64,000 nucleotides of DNA from CALAED01 sp036555725 (GTDB lineage: Bacteria; Actinomycetota; Actinomycetes; Streptosporangiales; Streptosporangiaceae). The position numbers and the translations under genes were made by a program. Under the pieces are notes generated by a model. That model saw nothing but the letters and a program-made list of their open reading frames with translations, was not told where the DNA came from and searched no databases. Shown piece by piece: positions 1 through 11,984 of the stretch (within the stretch, counting starts at the first letter, position 1; every line of letters starts with the position of its first letter). The stretch is from NCBI GenBank assembly GCA_036555725.1, contig DATBKU010000062.1, positions 62,001-126,000 of the forward strand, in the 5' to 3' direction.

Positions 1-309
1 ATTCTGGCGACGCTGGCACCGGACCTGCTCGACCGGCGGCTGGCCGACCGCTCGCTGTACGGCGTGCTCGAGGCCGTGTACGGGCTCGTTTTCGACGCCG
101 GCGACCAGATCATCAACGCCGGCGTTGCCGACTCGGCCGACGCCCGGCACCTGGCGATCCACAAGGGCAGTCCGGTGCTGCTCCTCGAGCGCCGGTCGTA
201 CGCCGGGCACGTCTGCGCCGAACTGACCCGATCGACCTACCGAGCCGATCGCTACCAACTGCACACCGCCCTCGAAATTCCCCGTCGGGGACGCACTCCG
301 TCCCGATAA
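1..309 (+). CDS. GntR-family regulator, C-terminal UTRA part (5' end outside window)
   Basis: The reading frame is open from the first base of the window and ends at a TAA at 307-309, so only about the last 102 residues are present. What is visible matches the UTRA ligand-binding fold of HutC/DasR-type GntR regulators: an internal segment SPVLLLERRSY, then a Glu-Leu-Thr strand, and the typical ending STYRADRY followed by a short strand. The DNA-binding winged helix must lie upstream of the window. The gene sits 20 bp before a PTS sugar permease on the same strand, so it probably controls uptake of an amino sugar or related substrate, as DasR does in Streptomyces. That substrate link is inference. 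The true start cannot be given. Confidence 0.85.
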   Translation: MLATLAPDLLDRRLADRSLYGVLEAVYGLVFDAGDQIINAGVADSADARHLAIHKGSPVLLLERRSYAGHVCAELTRSTYRADRYQLHTALEIPRRGRTPSR

Positions 310-329
310 ACCCGAGGAGGCACCCTCAC

Positions 330-1724
<1,395 letters not shown>

Positions 1725-1743
1725 CGCCCGCCGCGCTGCCGAC

Positions 1744-1783
1744 GAGACTCGGCGCCCGGCCGCGTGGCCGGGCGTCGTGTCTC
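1744..1783 (+). terminator. Terminator hairpin after the EIIC gene
   Basis: A perfect 9-bp GC stem (CGCCCGGCC at 1753-1761 with GGCCGGGCG at 1766-1774) closes a GCGT loop. It extends through a small internal loop to GAGAC/GTCTC (1744-1748 and 1779-1783). It begins 19 bp after the permease stop. There is no T-tract, which is common for actinobacterial terminators. Confidence 0.6.
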
Positions 1784-1869
1784 ATGCAGACAGCCGTTAC
1801 CAGGCTGGCCGGAGACGGCCAGGGCGTATCTTTCCGCGGGCTCGCCGCTCTGGTGGGTGCCATTGCAAA

Positions 1870-1900
1870 CGTCCGGCGGGTCGCCACCGCCGGGCGTTTT
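1870..1900 (+). promoter_or_regulatory. Terminator-like hairpin with T-tract in the leader of the Rv3235-like gene
   Basis: A 10-bp stem (1870-1879 pairing with 1887-1896, one G-T pair) with a 7-base loop is followed directly by TTTT at 1897-1900. It has the form of an intrinsic terminator, but lies only about 15 bases before the ribosome binding site of the next gene (GGAGG, 1916-1920). It could be a second terminator for the permease unit or an attenuator in the leader of the downstream gene. No known riboswitch class was recognised. Confidence 0.45.
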
Positions 1901-1925
1901 CTCACGTCACCCTTCGGAGGTACGC

Positions 1926-2489
1926 ATGCGCACGCGTCAGGCTCGCCGGTCCCGCCCGCCCGTACGACTGATCTCGTACCGGACGGCTCCGGGCATCGGC
2001 CGATCAAGCCTGGGTGGCCCGCGTACCGACGGCTTACCGCAGCTCGTCCGGGGGCCGCGCGGCGGTGCCGTATCGCGGCTGCGGGCCGTGCCGGCCGACG
2101 AGGGCCGGCCGGAGGCCGATCTCGCCGCCACCGCGCTGGCCATCACGCAGGTCTTCGCCGAGGTGATCGCAGGCATGCGACCGCTGCATCACCTGGCCGG
2201 ACGCGCCGCGCCGGCCGTGTACGACGGGCTGGCCCGGGCACTGCCGGCGACCATGTCACCCCGGCCCGTCGCCGCGCGGCGGCTGCGGGTCACCGCGCCG
2301 GTGATCCAGGAACCCGCGCCGGGAGTGGCCGAGCTGTCCGCTATCGCTCTTGTCGGAACTGAAACACAGGCGCTTGCCCTGCGGTTGGAGCGCGTCCGCG
2401 GCCGCTGGCGTTGCAGTGCTGTGGAGACGACCATCTCGCCTCGGCAGGCGCTCGGCCACGCGAGTCAATGGCGGGGCAAGTCGGCCTGA
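1926..2489 (+). CDS. Rv3235-family protein of unknown function
   Basis: 187 residues when read from the ATG at 1926, which has a clear GGAGG at 1916-1920; the frame is open further upstream to 1764, but that part overlaps the leader hairpins and looks non-coding. The N-terminal third is basic and disordered. The second half resembles the conserved Rv3235 family of actinobacteria: an Ala-rich helix (ALAITQVFAEVIAG), then strands around ALRLERVRGRWRC. No catalytic motif is visible. In Mycobacterium tuberculosis Rv3235 lies close to secA1, and here the gene is convergent with secA, which supports the assignment. Function is unknown. Confidence 0.75.
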   Translation: MRTRQARRSRPPVRLISYRTAPGIGRSSLGGPRTDGLPQLVRGPRGGAVSRLRAVPADEGRPEADLAATALAITQVFAEVIAGMRPLHHLAGRAAPAVYDGLARALPATMSPRPVAARRLRVTAPVIQEPAPGVAELSAIALVGTETQALALRLERVRGRWRCSAVETTISPRQALGHASQWRGKSA

Positions 2490-2497
2490 GCCAGGGC

Positions 2498-2560
2498 GAC
2501 CGCAACGACGAAGCGGCCTCCCGGGACCGCACCCGGGAGGCCGCTTCGCTTGCGTTGCGG

Positions 2561-2562
<2 letters not shown>
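2498..2562. terminator. Long bidirectional terminator between the Rv3235-like gene and secA
   Basis: A 17-bp perfect stem (2509-2525 with 2532-2548) closes a 6-base loop. Below a small asymmetric bulge it continues with a further 10 bp (GACCGCAACG at 2498-2507 with CGTTGCGGTC at 2553-2562). The outer strand reaches into the TGA stop codon of secA. The symmetry means it can serve both converging genes. Confidence 0.8.
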
Positions 2563-5407
<2,845 letters not shown>

Positions 5408-5468
5408 TCTCGGGAGCTCCTCGCAGATCGTGGGTTACCGCGAATGATGGCGGCACACACACCACCCG

Positions 5469-5484
5469 TACGATGTCAATCGTA
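5469..5484. promoter_or_regulatory. Inverted repeat upstream of secA
   Basis: TACGAT-N4-ATCGTA, a perfect 6-bp palindrome about 62 bp before the secA start, in the region shared with the divergent gene at 5626. The minus strand across it contains TTGACA (5480 to 5475), which could be a -35 element, although no good -10 hexamer follows at the usual spacing. It may be an operator or a leader hairpin. Confidence 0.35.
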
Positions 5485-5625
5485 GGTGAGTCCTAGGGTG
5501 GACGCTGCCACGCGCAGCGCTCTCTGCACAATAGAAGCTTGGCAATGGGTTTGGGGAGATCAGTTTCATCGATCGACCATCCGTAAGATCTCTTTTGACG
5601 ATCACAGGGCGAGTAGGAGGGGCCG

Positions 5626-5928
5626 ATGGCTGAGGGCTCGCACACTGGGCGGCCGAGCTCATGGATCGCCGTGGGCGTGATGCTGGTCGGGTTCGTGCTC
5701 GGCGGCCTGGGCCTGATGTTCGGCCCGATGTGGGCGGTCTTCTGGGTCGGGGTCGCGATCGTCGCGGTCGGGGGCGTGCTGGCGCTGGCGGTCGGCATCT
5801 TCTCCGATGTCGTGGTCTACGACCCGCGAGATATCTCACGCCTAGAGGAGGGCGCGCCGGGCGGAACGGACGCGGTGGAAACCCAGGCCGTGAAATCCGA
5901 ATCGGCCGAGGACGCCTCGCACGCCTGA
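5626..5928 (+). CDS. Small two-TM membrane protein, HGxxPAAW-like family
   Basis: 100 residues with two hydrophobic helices at about residues 12-34 and 37-60. The N-terminal motif HTGRPSSW matches the HGxxPAAW signature of a small actinobacterial membrane family whose function is unknown. The second helix is followed by DVVVYDPRDIS and an acidic cytoplasmic tail. The ATG at 5626 has a very strong ribosome binding site (GTAGGAGGGG, 5611-5620). A TAAGAT hexamer at 5584-5589 could be its -10 element, but the -35 is poor. It is divergent from secA. Confidence 0.75.
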   Translation: MAEGSHTGRPSSWIAVGVMLVGFVLGGLGLMFGPMWAVFWVGVAIVAVGGVLALAVGIFSDVVVYDPRDISRLEEGAPGGTDAVETQAVKSESAEDASHA

Positions 5929-5971
5929 CCGCGGGCGCCGGCCATACAACGGGGCCAGCACCAACGGCGTG

Positions 5972-6010
5972 GAACAACGGCCTCGAACAACGGCCTCGAA
6001 CAACGGCCTA
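5972..6010. repeat. Three tandem 13-bp repeats in a convergent intergenic region
   Basis: The unit GAACAACGGCCTC occurs three times head to tail (5972-5984, 5985-5997, 5998-6010; the last ends in A instead of C). The third copy overlaps the TAG stop of the minus-strand glycosylase gene. Degenerate partial copies (CAACGG) lie just upstream at 5947-5968. Confidence 0.8.
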
Positions 6011-7225
6011 GGACGGCTCGGGCGGCTCGTAGGCGAGGGTCTGCCGTACGGCGGCGGCGAGCTCGGGCGGATTGACGATCTCGACGCGCACGGCATCGCA
6101 GCCCACCCAGGCGGCGGCCTGCCAGAGCGCGGTGCGCAGCGCGACGAGGGCGGCGTCGGACGCCGCCGCGCCGCGGGACACCGAAGGTTCGAAGGACACC
6201 TTGCGGGCGATGAGCGTACGACCGTCGCGCGCGGGGTCGACCCGCCCGATCAGCCGGCCGCCCGCCAGCAGTGGCATCGTGAAGTAGCCGTAGACCCGCT
6301 TGGCCTTCGGCACGTACGCCTCGAGCCGGTGGTCGAAGCCGAACACCCGGGACGTGCGCTTGCGGTCCCACACGAGTGAGTCGAAGGGCGACAGCAGGGT
6401 CGTACGGTGGCGGCCGCGCACCGGCGTGCGAAGCGCCTCCGGATCGGCCCACGCCGGATCGCGCCAGCCGGCCACGCCGACCGGGACGAGGCCGGTCTCG
6501 TCGATCACCCCGGCAACCTGATCGTTGCGGAGCCGGTAGTAGTCGGCCAGGTCGGACTTGGTGGCGACGCCGAGGGCGCGCCCGGCCTGGGCGACCAGCC
6601 GGGTGAGGCAGGCCGCGTCGTCGAGCTCGCCGTTGAGCAGCGCCGCTGGGATGACCCGCTCGGGCAGGTCGTACACCCGCCGCCAGCCGACCCGCCGGAC
6701 GCACACGACCTCGCCCAGCGCGAGCATGCGCTCGACGCCGGCCTTGACGTCGGACCAGTCCCACCACGCGCCGCCGTTCTTGGCGCCACCCAGGTCGGTC
6801 GCGGTGAGCGGCCCGTCGGCCCGCAGCCGGTCGATGATCTGCTGCTCTGTGCCGACCGCGTCTGGCTGCCAGCTCCAGCCGCGCTCGCGGAAGGCGCGCC
6901 GCCGGAAGCCGAACAGCGGCCACTCGTCGACGGGCAGCACACAGGCCGCGTGGGCCCAGTATTCGAAGGCGTTGCCCCGCCCCCAGTACGACAGCTCGAC
7001 GCGCTCGCGCCCCACCGGGCCGAGCCGCGCGTACGGGATCAGCTCGTGCGACCGGGCCAGCACCGAGATGGTGTCGAGCTGGACGGCGCCCAGCCGGCGC
7101 AGCATGCCGGGCACACCGCCGCGGCGGCCGTCGGCGCCGACCAGCCCCTGGGCGCGGAGCTGGAGGCGGCGCGCCTCGTCGGCGGTGAGCTCGATTTGCG
7201 GGGGGATGGTCACCTCGTGAGTCAC
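6008..7225 (-). CDS. Winged-helix DNA glycosylase, YcaQ/AlkZ family
   Basis: About 405 residues of the HTH_42 family (crosslink repair glycosylase YcaQ and antibiotic-resistance glycosylase AlkZ). These enzymes remove alkylated or crosslinked bases using tandem winged helices. The catalytic segment reads AVQLDTISVLARSHE, so the QxD form (as in YcaQ) is present, not the QxQ form of AlkZ. Other family segments are SYWGRGNAFEYW and the C-terminal GYFTMPLLAGGRLIGRVDPAR. The frame is open to 7264, but the GTG at 7225 (VTHEVTIPP) places the first helix, LTADEARRLQL, close to the N-terminus, as in relatives. No strong ribosome binding site precedes either start. Confidence 0.85.
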   Translation of the reverse strand: MTHEVTIPPQIELTADEARRLQLRAQGLVGADGRRGGVPGMLRRLGAVQLDTISVLARSHELIPYARLGPVGRERVELSYWGRGNAFEYWAHAACVLPVDEWPLFGFRRRAFRERGWSWQPDAVGTEQQIIDRLRADGPLTATDLGGAKNGGAWWDWSDVKAGVERMLALGEVVCVRRVGWRRVYDLPERVIPAALLNGELDDAACLTRLVAQAGRALGVATKSDLADYYRLRNDQVAGVIDETGLVPVGVAGWRDPAWADPEALRTPVRGRHRTTLLSPFDSLVWDRKRTSRVFGFDHRLEAYVPKAKRVYGYFTMPLLAGGRLIGRVDPARDGRTLIARKVSFEPSVSRGAAASDAALVALRTALWQAAAWVGCDAVRVEIVNPPELAAAVRQTLAYEPPEPS

Positions 7226-7284
7226 ATGCCCGATCGTAGAGGGCGACACCGACAAAACCCGCACGCCGGTGGCTGCGCTCGAAG

Positions 7285-8352
7285 CTACGGGCCGGCGAAG
7301 GCCGGGGCGGCGGCGAGCAGCTCGCGGCCGAGCTCCTCATCGCCCGTCACCACGGCCCCGACCGTGGCGGGGTCGCGGCGTCCGCCGGCCAGGAAGCAGA
7401 ACTCGATGACGTCCATCTCCAGCCGTACGACGGGGGTGGAGTCCGCCGGCGGCCGGGCGCCGAGCCCGACCACCCACTGGCCGCCGCCCGGCCCGTCCAG
7501 CACGACCTGCGCGGCGACGCTCGGACGCTCCCCCCACGTCCGGCCGAGCGCCCGGGGCAGGCTGCGTACGCCCAGCGCGGCGATGGGATACAGGTGCCGG
7601 GGCAGCGGCGGCGGCAGCCTGCGGCCCACGGCGGTGGCGATGTCGTCGGAGTGCACCCAGGTCTCGAAGGCCCGCGCCACGACCGCGTCGGCGATCCGCA
7701 ACGGCACCCCCGTCAACCGGTGCGACGAGTCGGCGGGTAGCCCGCGGCACAGCGCGTCGGCCTGCACCCGCCAGGCGGTACGGGTCGACTCCGGCGGCCG
7801 GGCTCGTTCGTGGCCGATGACGACGGCCGTACGGCCCTCGATGACGGCGGCCACGTCGGCGCCCGGTACGGCCGAGCCGCCCCCGGGCGTACCGGAGCCG
7901 TTCGCCGGCGCCCCGGCGGACAGCGGCGGATCGACCGGGACGTCGAGCTGGGCGGCGACCAGGCCGTCGGTGGCGGCCAGGTGCGCGACGACGTCCTGCA
8001 CGTTCCAGTCGTAGATGACGTTGACGGTCCACTCCGGCCCGTCCAGCTCGCGCAGCAGCGAGTCGAGCACGGAGACCTGGGCGGCGTACGCCTCGGCGTA
8101 CCCGGGGCACGGCGACGCGGCGGGCCGCAGCAGCCTGGCTCGTTCCAGCACGCGGCCGCGCAGCCGGGCCGGCGGCGGTGCCGCCGCGCCGAGCAGATCC
8201 GCGGCGCCCGACAGCCGGGCCGCCTCCGCCGAGCAGCTCTCGCAATGGGGCAGGTGCTCCATGACCGCCTCCGCCTCCTCGGCCGAGCAGGCCCCGATCG
8301 CCCATACTCCGAGGAGGGCGGACACCGTCTCATGCCGTGGTCGTTCGGTCAC
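7285..8352 (-). CDS. Zinc-finger (anti-sigma type) fused to mycothiol-dependent maleylpyruvate isomerase-like domain
   Basis: 355 residues. Residues 1-60 carry the ZAS-type signature H-x3-C-x2-C (HLPHCESC), which in anti-sigma factors binds zinc and clasps the cognate ECF sigma. A linker leads to an MDMPI/DinB-like helical bundle: WNVQDVVAHLAATDGL with a metal-ligand His, and ETWVHSDDIATAVG with a second. In relatives this fold is a mycothiol-dependent thiol transferase or isomerase. The GTG at 8352 overlaps the sigma-factor stop by 4 bp (GTGA), so translation is coupled. The open frame upstream to 8604 lies inside the sigma gene and is not used. No transmembrane helix is evident, so the protein should be cytoplasmic. 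Role inferred: anti-sigma factor with a thiol-linked sensor or effector domain. Confidence 0.85.
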   Translation of the reverse strand: MTERPRHETVSALLGVWAIGACSAEEAEAVMEHLPHCESCSAEAARLSGAADLLGAAAPPPARLRGRVLERARLLRPAASPCPGYAEAYAAQVSVLDSLLRELDGPEWTVNVIYDWNVQDVVAHLAATDGLVAAQLDVPVDPPLSAGAPANGSGTPGGGSAVPGADVAAVIEGRTAVVIGHERARPPESTRTAWRVQADALCRGLPADSSHRLTGVPLRIADAVVARAFETWVHSDDIATAVGRRLPPPLPRHLYPIAALGVRSLPRALGRTWGERPSVAAQVVLDGPGGGQWVVGLGARPPADSTPVVRLEMDVIEFCFLAGGRRDPATVGAVVTGDEELGRELLAAAPAFAGP

Positions 8353-8894
8353 GGTGTGATCCCCTCCTCGGCCAGCGTGTCGGCGATGCGGCGCAGCGCC
8401 AGCCTGATGCGCGACTTGGCCGTGCCCTCGGCGAGACCCAGCTCGGCCGCCACTTGACGATAGGTACGTCCCCGGTAATAGGCCAGCTCGACGGCCTCGC
8501 GGAGACCGCCGGGCAGCACCGCCACCGCGTGCCGGACCCGTCCGTTCACTTCGGCCGCCGTCACCTCGTCCTCGACGCCAGGCCCGGCCGGCTCCAGCGG
8601 CCACGTGGTCATCAGTACCCGGCGCCGCTCCTCACGGCGCACCACCTCGACCGCCCGCCGGTGCGCGAGCGTGCCCAGCCACGTACGCAACGGGCCCTTG
8701 GCAGGGTCGAACGCGAGCGGGCGCTCCCACAGGAACGCGAAGACCTCCTGAGTGACGTCCTCGGCAGCCTCGCGGCTGCGCGTCACCCGCAACGCGAGCC
8801 CGAATACGAGAGGCGCGTAAGTGTCGTATACCTCGCCCAGCGCCTCCTCTTCGCCGGCAGCCAGTCGCCTCCGCGTCCGGTCCTCGTCGGGCAC
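8349..8894 (-). CDS. ECF-type RNA polymerase sigma factor
   Basis: About 181 residues. Region 2 is EALGEVYDTYAPLVFGLALR followed by AAEDVTQEVFAFLWERP, the core-binding and -10 recognition part. Region 4 ends with YYRGRTYRQVAAELGLAEGTAKSRI, the helix-turn-helix that reads the -35. The arrangement with a downstream zinc-finger gene is typical of group-IV sigma/anti-sigma pairs, similar to the SigK/SigL type. The GTG at 8894 gives a normal-length N-terminus; the frame stays open to 8978, but that extension is Arg/Cys-rich and unlike the family. A GTG two codons upstream (8900) is an alternative start. Its target promoters cannot be read here. Confidence 0.9.
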   Translation of the reverse strand: MPDEDRTRRRLAAGEEEALGEVYDTYAPLVFGLALRVTRSREAAEDVTQEVFAFLWERPLAFDPAKGPLRTWLGTLAHRRAVEVVRREERRRVLMTTWPLEPAGPGVEDEVTAAEVNGRVRHAVAVLPGGLREAVELAYYRGRTYRQVAAELGLAEGTAKSRIRLALRRIADTLAEEGITP

Positions 8895-9028
8895 CCCCAC
8901 AGGGCACCAACTCCCCGTCCGTCGGGTACAGGTGGGACCAACGGCACGAGCATGGCCATCGCGGACGCGACGGGCCATACCCTTCCATGAGCTATTCGGC
9001 CGGGAGCCGGCCTTGGATGACCGCGGGG

Positions 9029-9742
9029 TCAGGTGATTTCGAGGAGCTTCTCCCGCACGGCGTACACCACGGCCTCCATCCGGGAGTGCAACTGCAGCTT
9101 CTCCAGGATGTTGCGGACGTGGTTCTTGACGGTGTTCTCCGAGATGAACAGCTCGCGTGCGATCTCTCGGTTGCCGAGACCCTTCGCGACGAGGCGCAGC
9201 ACTTCCATCTCGCGTTCGGTGAGCTTGGGCGCGGGCACCTGCTGCTGGCGCTCCGCGCTGCGCTTGGCCAGCGCCGCGAACTCGGTGATGAGCTTCGACG
9301 CCATGGACGGGCTGATCAGCGACTGGCCGCCCTGGACGGCTCGTACGGCCTGCGGGACCTCGTCGATGGAGATCTCCTTGAGCAGGTAGCCGGACGCGCC
9401 GGCCTTGATCGCCTCGAAGAGGTCTTCTTCTTCGTCGCTGATCGTCAACATGACGATCTTGGCACTCGGCACGGCGCTCTTGATCGCCGTACAGGCCTCG
9501 ATGCCACCTCTGCGGGGCATCCGTATGTCCATCAGGACGACGTCGGGCAGCAGGTCGCCGGCCTTTTCTACGGCCTCGTTGCCGTCGCTGCCCTCGCCGA
9601 CCACCTCGATGTCACCTTGCTCCTCGAGCACCATCTCGAGCCCGCGGCGGAAAAGCGCGTGATCGTCGACGATCAACACGCGGATCGGGTCACCGGTGAC
9701 CACCGGCGACGCCTCTCCGCGAGCCTCGGGGTTCTCGCCCAC
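9029..9742 (-). CDS. NarL/LuxR-type response regulator
   Basis: 237 residues. The receiver domain is at about 20-135 with acidic residues in IVDDH, the phospho-acceptor Asp72 (VVLMDIRMP), Thr in MLTIS and Lys in YLLKE. The LuxR-type helix-turn-helix is at about 170-230 (LTEREMEVLRLVAKGL, then NREIARELFISENTVKNHVRN). The GTG at 9742 follows a strong GAGGAGGATGA. No kinase gene is adjacent, so this is an orphan regulator by position. It lies 84 bp downstream of hpf, an order also known in Streptomyces. It may control stationary-phase or stress genes, but that is inference. Confidence 0.93.
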   Translation of the reverse strand: MGENPEARGEASPVVTGDPIRVLIVDDHALFRRGLEMVLEEQGDIEVVGEGSDGNEAVEKAGDLLPDVVLMDIRMPRRGGIEACTAIKSAVPSAKIVMLTISDEEEDLFEAIKAGASGYLLKEISIDEVPQAVRAVQGGQSLISPSMASKLITEFAALAKRSAERQQQVPAPKLTEREMEVLRLVAKGLGNREIARELFISENTVKNHVRNILEKLQLHSRMEAVVYAVREKLLEIT

Positions 9743-9826
9743 TCATCCTCCTCACCGACGCGCTCGTCGAGGGGTATTTCCCGATCATGGCCATGGTTGA
9801 GCTGGTGACATGCGGCAAGCTCTACA

Positions 9827-10510
9827 TCACTCTTCGACGAGGCGGATAACTCCGTAGTCCCAACCACGGCGACGATAGACGACACTCGGCTGGCCGCCCG
9901 TGGTATCGCGGAAAAGGAAGAAGTCGTGCCCCACGAGCTCCATCTCGAAGAGGGCCTGGTCGATCGACATCGGCTCGGCTTTGTGGAACTTCTCCCTGAC
10001 CACGAGGGGCCCATCGCCTTCCATGAAGATGGGCACGATGTGCTCGTCGGGGTCTGATCTCGGCTCGTAGTCTCCCGTGGATTGTCCTTCCCAGCCGCGG
10101 GTCGCGGTGGTCGTCCGGCCCGCTGCGGCTGAGGATTCCTCAGACACGATGGTATCGGCGTCCAGCGGTGGCATTGTCGCCAGCTTGGCGGGGGCGCGGT
10201 TGCCATGGTGAACCTTGCGCCGGTCGCACGTCTTGCGCAGGCGCGATTCGAGTTTGCCGAGTGCGAGGTCGAGTGCTCCGTAGCGATCGTCTGCGGCGGC
10301 CTCCGCGCGAATCACGGGGCCTCGTGAGCGGATCGTCAGCTCGATGCGCTCACGCTTTTGCGCCAGGCGGGGATTGCGTTCCTGGGACACCTCCACGTCT
10401 ACCCGGATCACCTTCGGGTCCAGCTTCTCGATCTTGGCGAGCTTGTTGTCGACGTGCCGACGGAACCTCTCGTTCACATCCGTGCGGCGACCCTTCACGA
10501 TGATGTCCAC
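9827..10510 (-). CDS. hpf: Ribosome hibernation promoting factor, long form
   Basis: 227 residues. The N-terminal HPF/YfiA domain (1-105, starting MDIIVKGRRTDVNERFRRHV) binds the decoding centre. A polar linker of about 60 residues leads to the C-terminal dimerisation domain (about 165-227), with KFHKAEPMSIDQALFEMEL and the ending RRRGWDYGVIRL. Long HPF joins two 70S ribosomes into inactive 100S particles in stationary phase or stress. Start: GTG at 10510, preceded by GGGGG. The 646-bp non-coding region upstream could hold several promoters. Confidence 0.95.
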   Translation of the reverse strand: MDIIVKGRRTDVNERFRRHVDNKLAKIEKLDPKVIRVDVEVSQERNPRLAQKRERIELTIRSRGPVIRAEAAADDRYGALDLALGKLESRLRKTCDRRKVHHGNRAPAKLATMPPLDADTIVSEESSAAAGRTTTATRGWEGQSTGDYEPRSDPDEHIVPIFMEGDGPLVVREKFHKAEPMSIDQALFEMELVGHDFFLFRDTTGGQPSVVYRRRGWDYGVIRLVEE

Positions 10511-11156
10511 GCGGGAACCCCCATTCCCCGAATCGGAGCGCCCGGCAACAGGCGCCGCTGGGCAGGCGGACGCCTGTCACGTGGGCCTTTGACTTGCAAC
10601 ACCCGCCCGGCCGACCTGGTCTTCGTCCCCACATCCGCCTGCTGAGGGTCTCGCGGCGCTCTCGCCACTACTCCCCTTCTCCCTGCTCGGAGGATGTCTG
10701 ACCCTCCGACGGGGCAGGGCTTACCTCTAAGCCGCACCGTGATCGGTCGACGAGAAGTCGCCTTACGTGGGCCGTTTCGCCTGCGGCTGGCATCGGCTAG
10801 CCGGACCGACCGTATTCCCGATGAGAACGACGGTCCGACGCAACCACGGACCCGGGCGGGTGCCATGTCAGGAACGCTAACCCCTCCCGCCCCGAATGTC
10901 AGGGGGGTGAACGGCAGAAAACTCACGGATAGTCATCGGGCGCACCTTCCGTCCCAGGTCACCCGGCTTGCGTGATCACCCGCAAAACCGGCCCAAACCC
11001 TGCCGCGCAGGAGCTGGCACACCGGCTGCCCGCCCAGGCCACGGGTATGTGGCGATCAGGTGAGTTTGCCCAGAGTGCACCAGCGCCTTAACAACCGGTC
11101 ACCGAATACGGACCGGCAAGGCCGAACTTTTGGACCAGTCCGGGGCCTGGTATGCG
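10511..11156. other. 646-bp intergenic region upstream of hpf
   Basis: No convincing gene: the short frames here have no domain or ribosome binding site. Two inverted repeats are visible: CGGAGG-N9-CCTCCG near 10688-10708 and CGGACCG...CGGTCCG at about 10801-10837. The 3' part, nearest comF, has scattered lower-GC words. It is probably the promoter and leader of hpf, plus spacer after comF, which ends at 11157. Confidence 0.5.
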
Positions 11157-11855
11157 TTACACATTGTGACGGTCATGTTGGCCGTACCGACGCGGAGTGG
11201 CGGCGATAACGGCCGCCGCCGGCACCTCGGCTCCGGCGGCCCGCAGCGCCCTGGCGGCCTCGGCCAGCGTCGCGCCGGTGGTGATCACGTCGTCGACGAG
11301 AACCACCGGCCGGCCGCCGATCGCGCCGGGCCGGGTGACGCGCAGGGCGCCGGCCAGGTTGGCCGCCCGCCCGGCCATCGAGAGCCCGGCCTGGTCGGCC
11401 ACGGGTCTGGCATGCCCGAGCGCCGCGACCCGGCGGGCCGGTATGCCGCCGCCGCGCAGTGCGGCAACCGCCTTGTCGGTAACGCGGCGCAGCGGATCGT
11501 GCCCACGTTGACGCACTGCCGCCCGTGTGGACGGCACGGGAACCACAAGGACCGGGACCGCGAGAGTCGTGCCGAGGGCGGCCTGGAGGGCGCGGGCCAG
11601 GGCGCCGCCCAGCGGACGGGCGAGGCCGGCGCGGCCCGACTCTTTGTGCGCGATGATCACGTCTCGTACGACGCCGTCGTAACGCGCCACGGCCCACGGC
11701 ACCGGCAGTCCGGGTGGGGCCGGCGAGGGCATCGCGCGGCGCGCCGGCGCGCACAGCATCGGGCGGCAGGCGTCGCACAACAGGGCCGATGCGGCACCGC
11801 ACCCGGCGCACCGCTGCGGGAGAACGAGGTCGAGCACGTCGGTCAGCAACCGCAT
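11157..11855 (-). CDS. ComF-family phosphoribosyltransferase-like protein
   Basis: About 232 residues from the ATG at 11855, preceded by CAGGG; the longer frame to 11978 adds a basic, unconserved extension. The N-terminal double-zinc ribbon CAGC...CDAC and the PRPP-binding loop VVLVDDVITTGATL in the C-terminal half are the ComF/GntX signature. In naturally competent bacteria ComF helps internalised single-stranded DNA; in actinobacteria the role is unproven. It is 129 bp downstream of lpqB and matches Rv3242c in position, between lpqB and hpf. Confidence 0.9.
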   Translation of the reverse strand: MRLLTDVLDLVLPQRCAGCGAASALLCDACRPMLCAPARRAMPSPAPPGLPVPWAVARYDGVVRDVIIAHKESGRAGLARPLGGALARALQAALGTTLAVPVLVVPVPSTRAAVRQRGHDPLRRVTDKAVAALRGGGIPARRVAALGHARPVADQAGLSMAGRAANLAGALRVTRPGAIGGRPVVLVDDVITTGATLAEAARALRAAGAEVPAAAVIAATPRRYGQHDRHNV

Positions 11856-11984
11856 GCGCACGACCCTGACCTGCTTCCAATCGACCTGACAGACCCAACC
11901 GAAACTGTGGACGATTCGGCGCCGAGTGCGCAGGGTGACGTGTCCCCTCATGCCCGGTAGGACGTCGGGCCCAGGCACCAGGCG

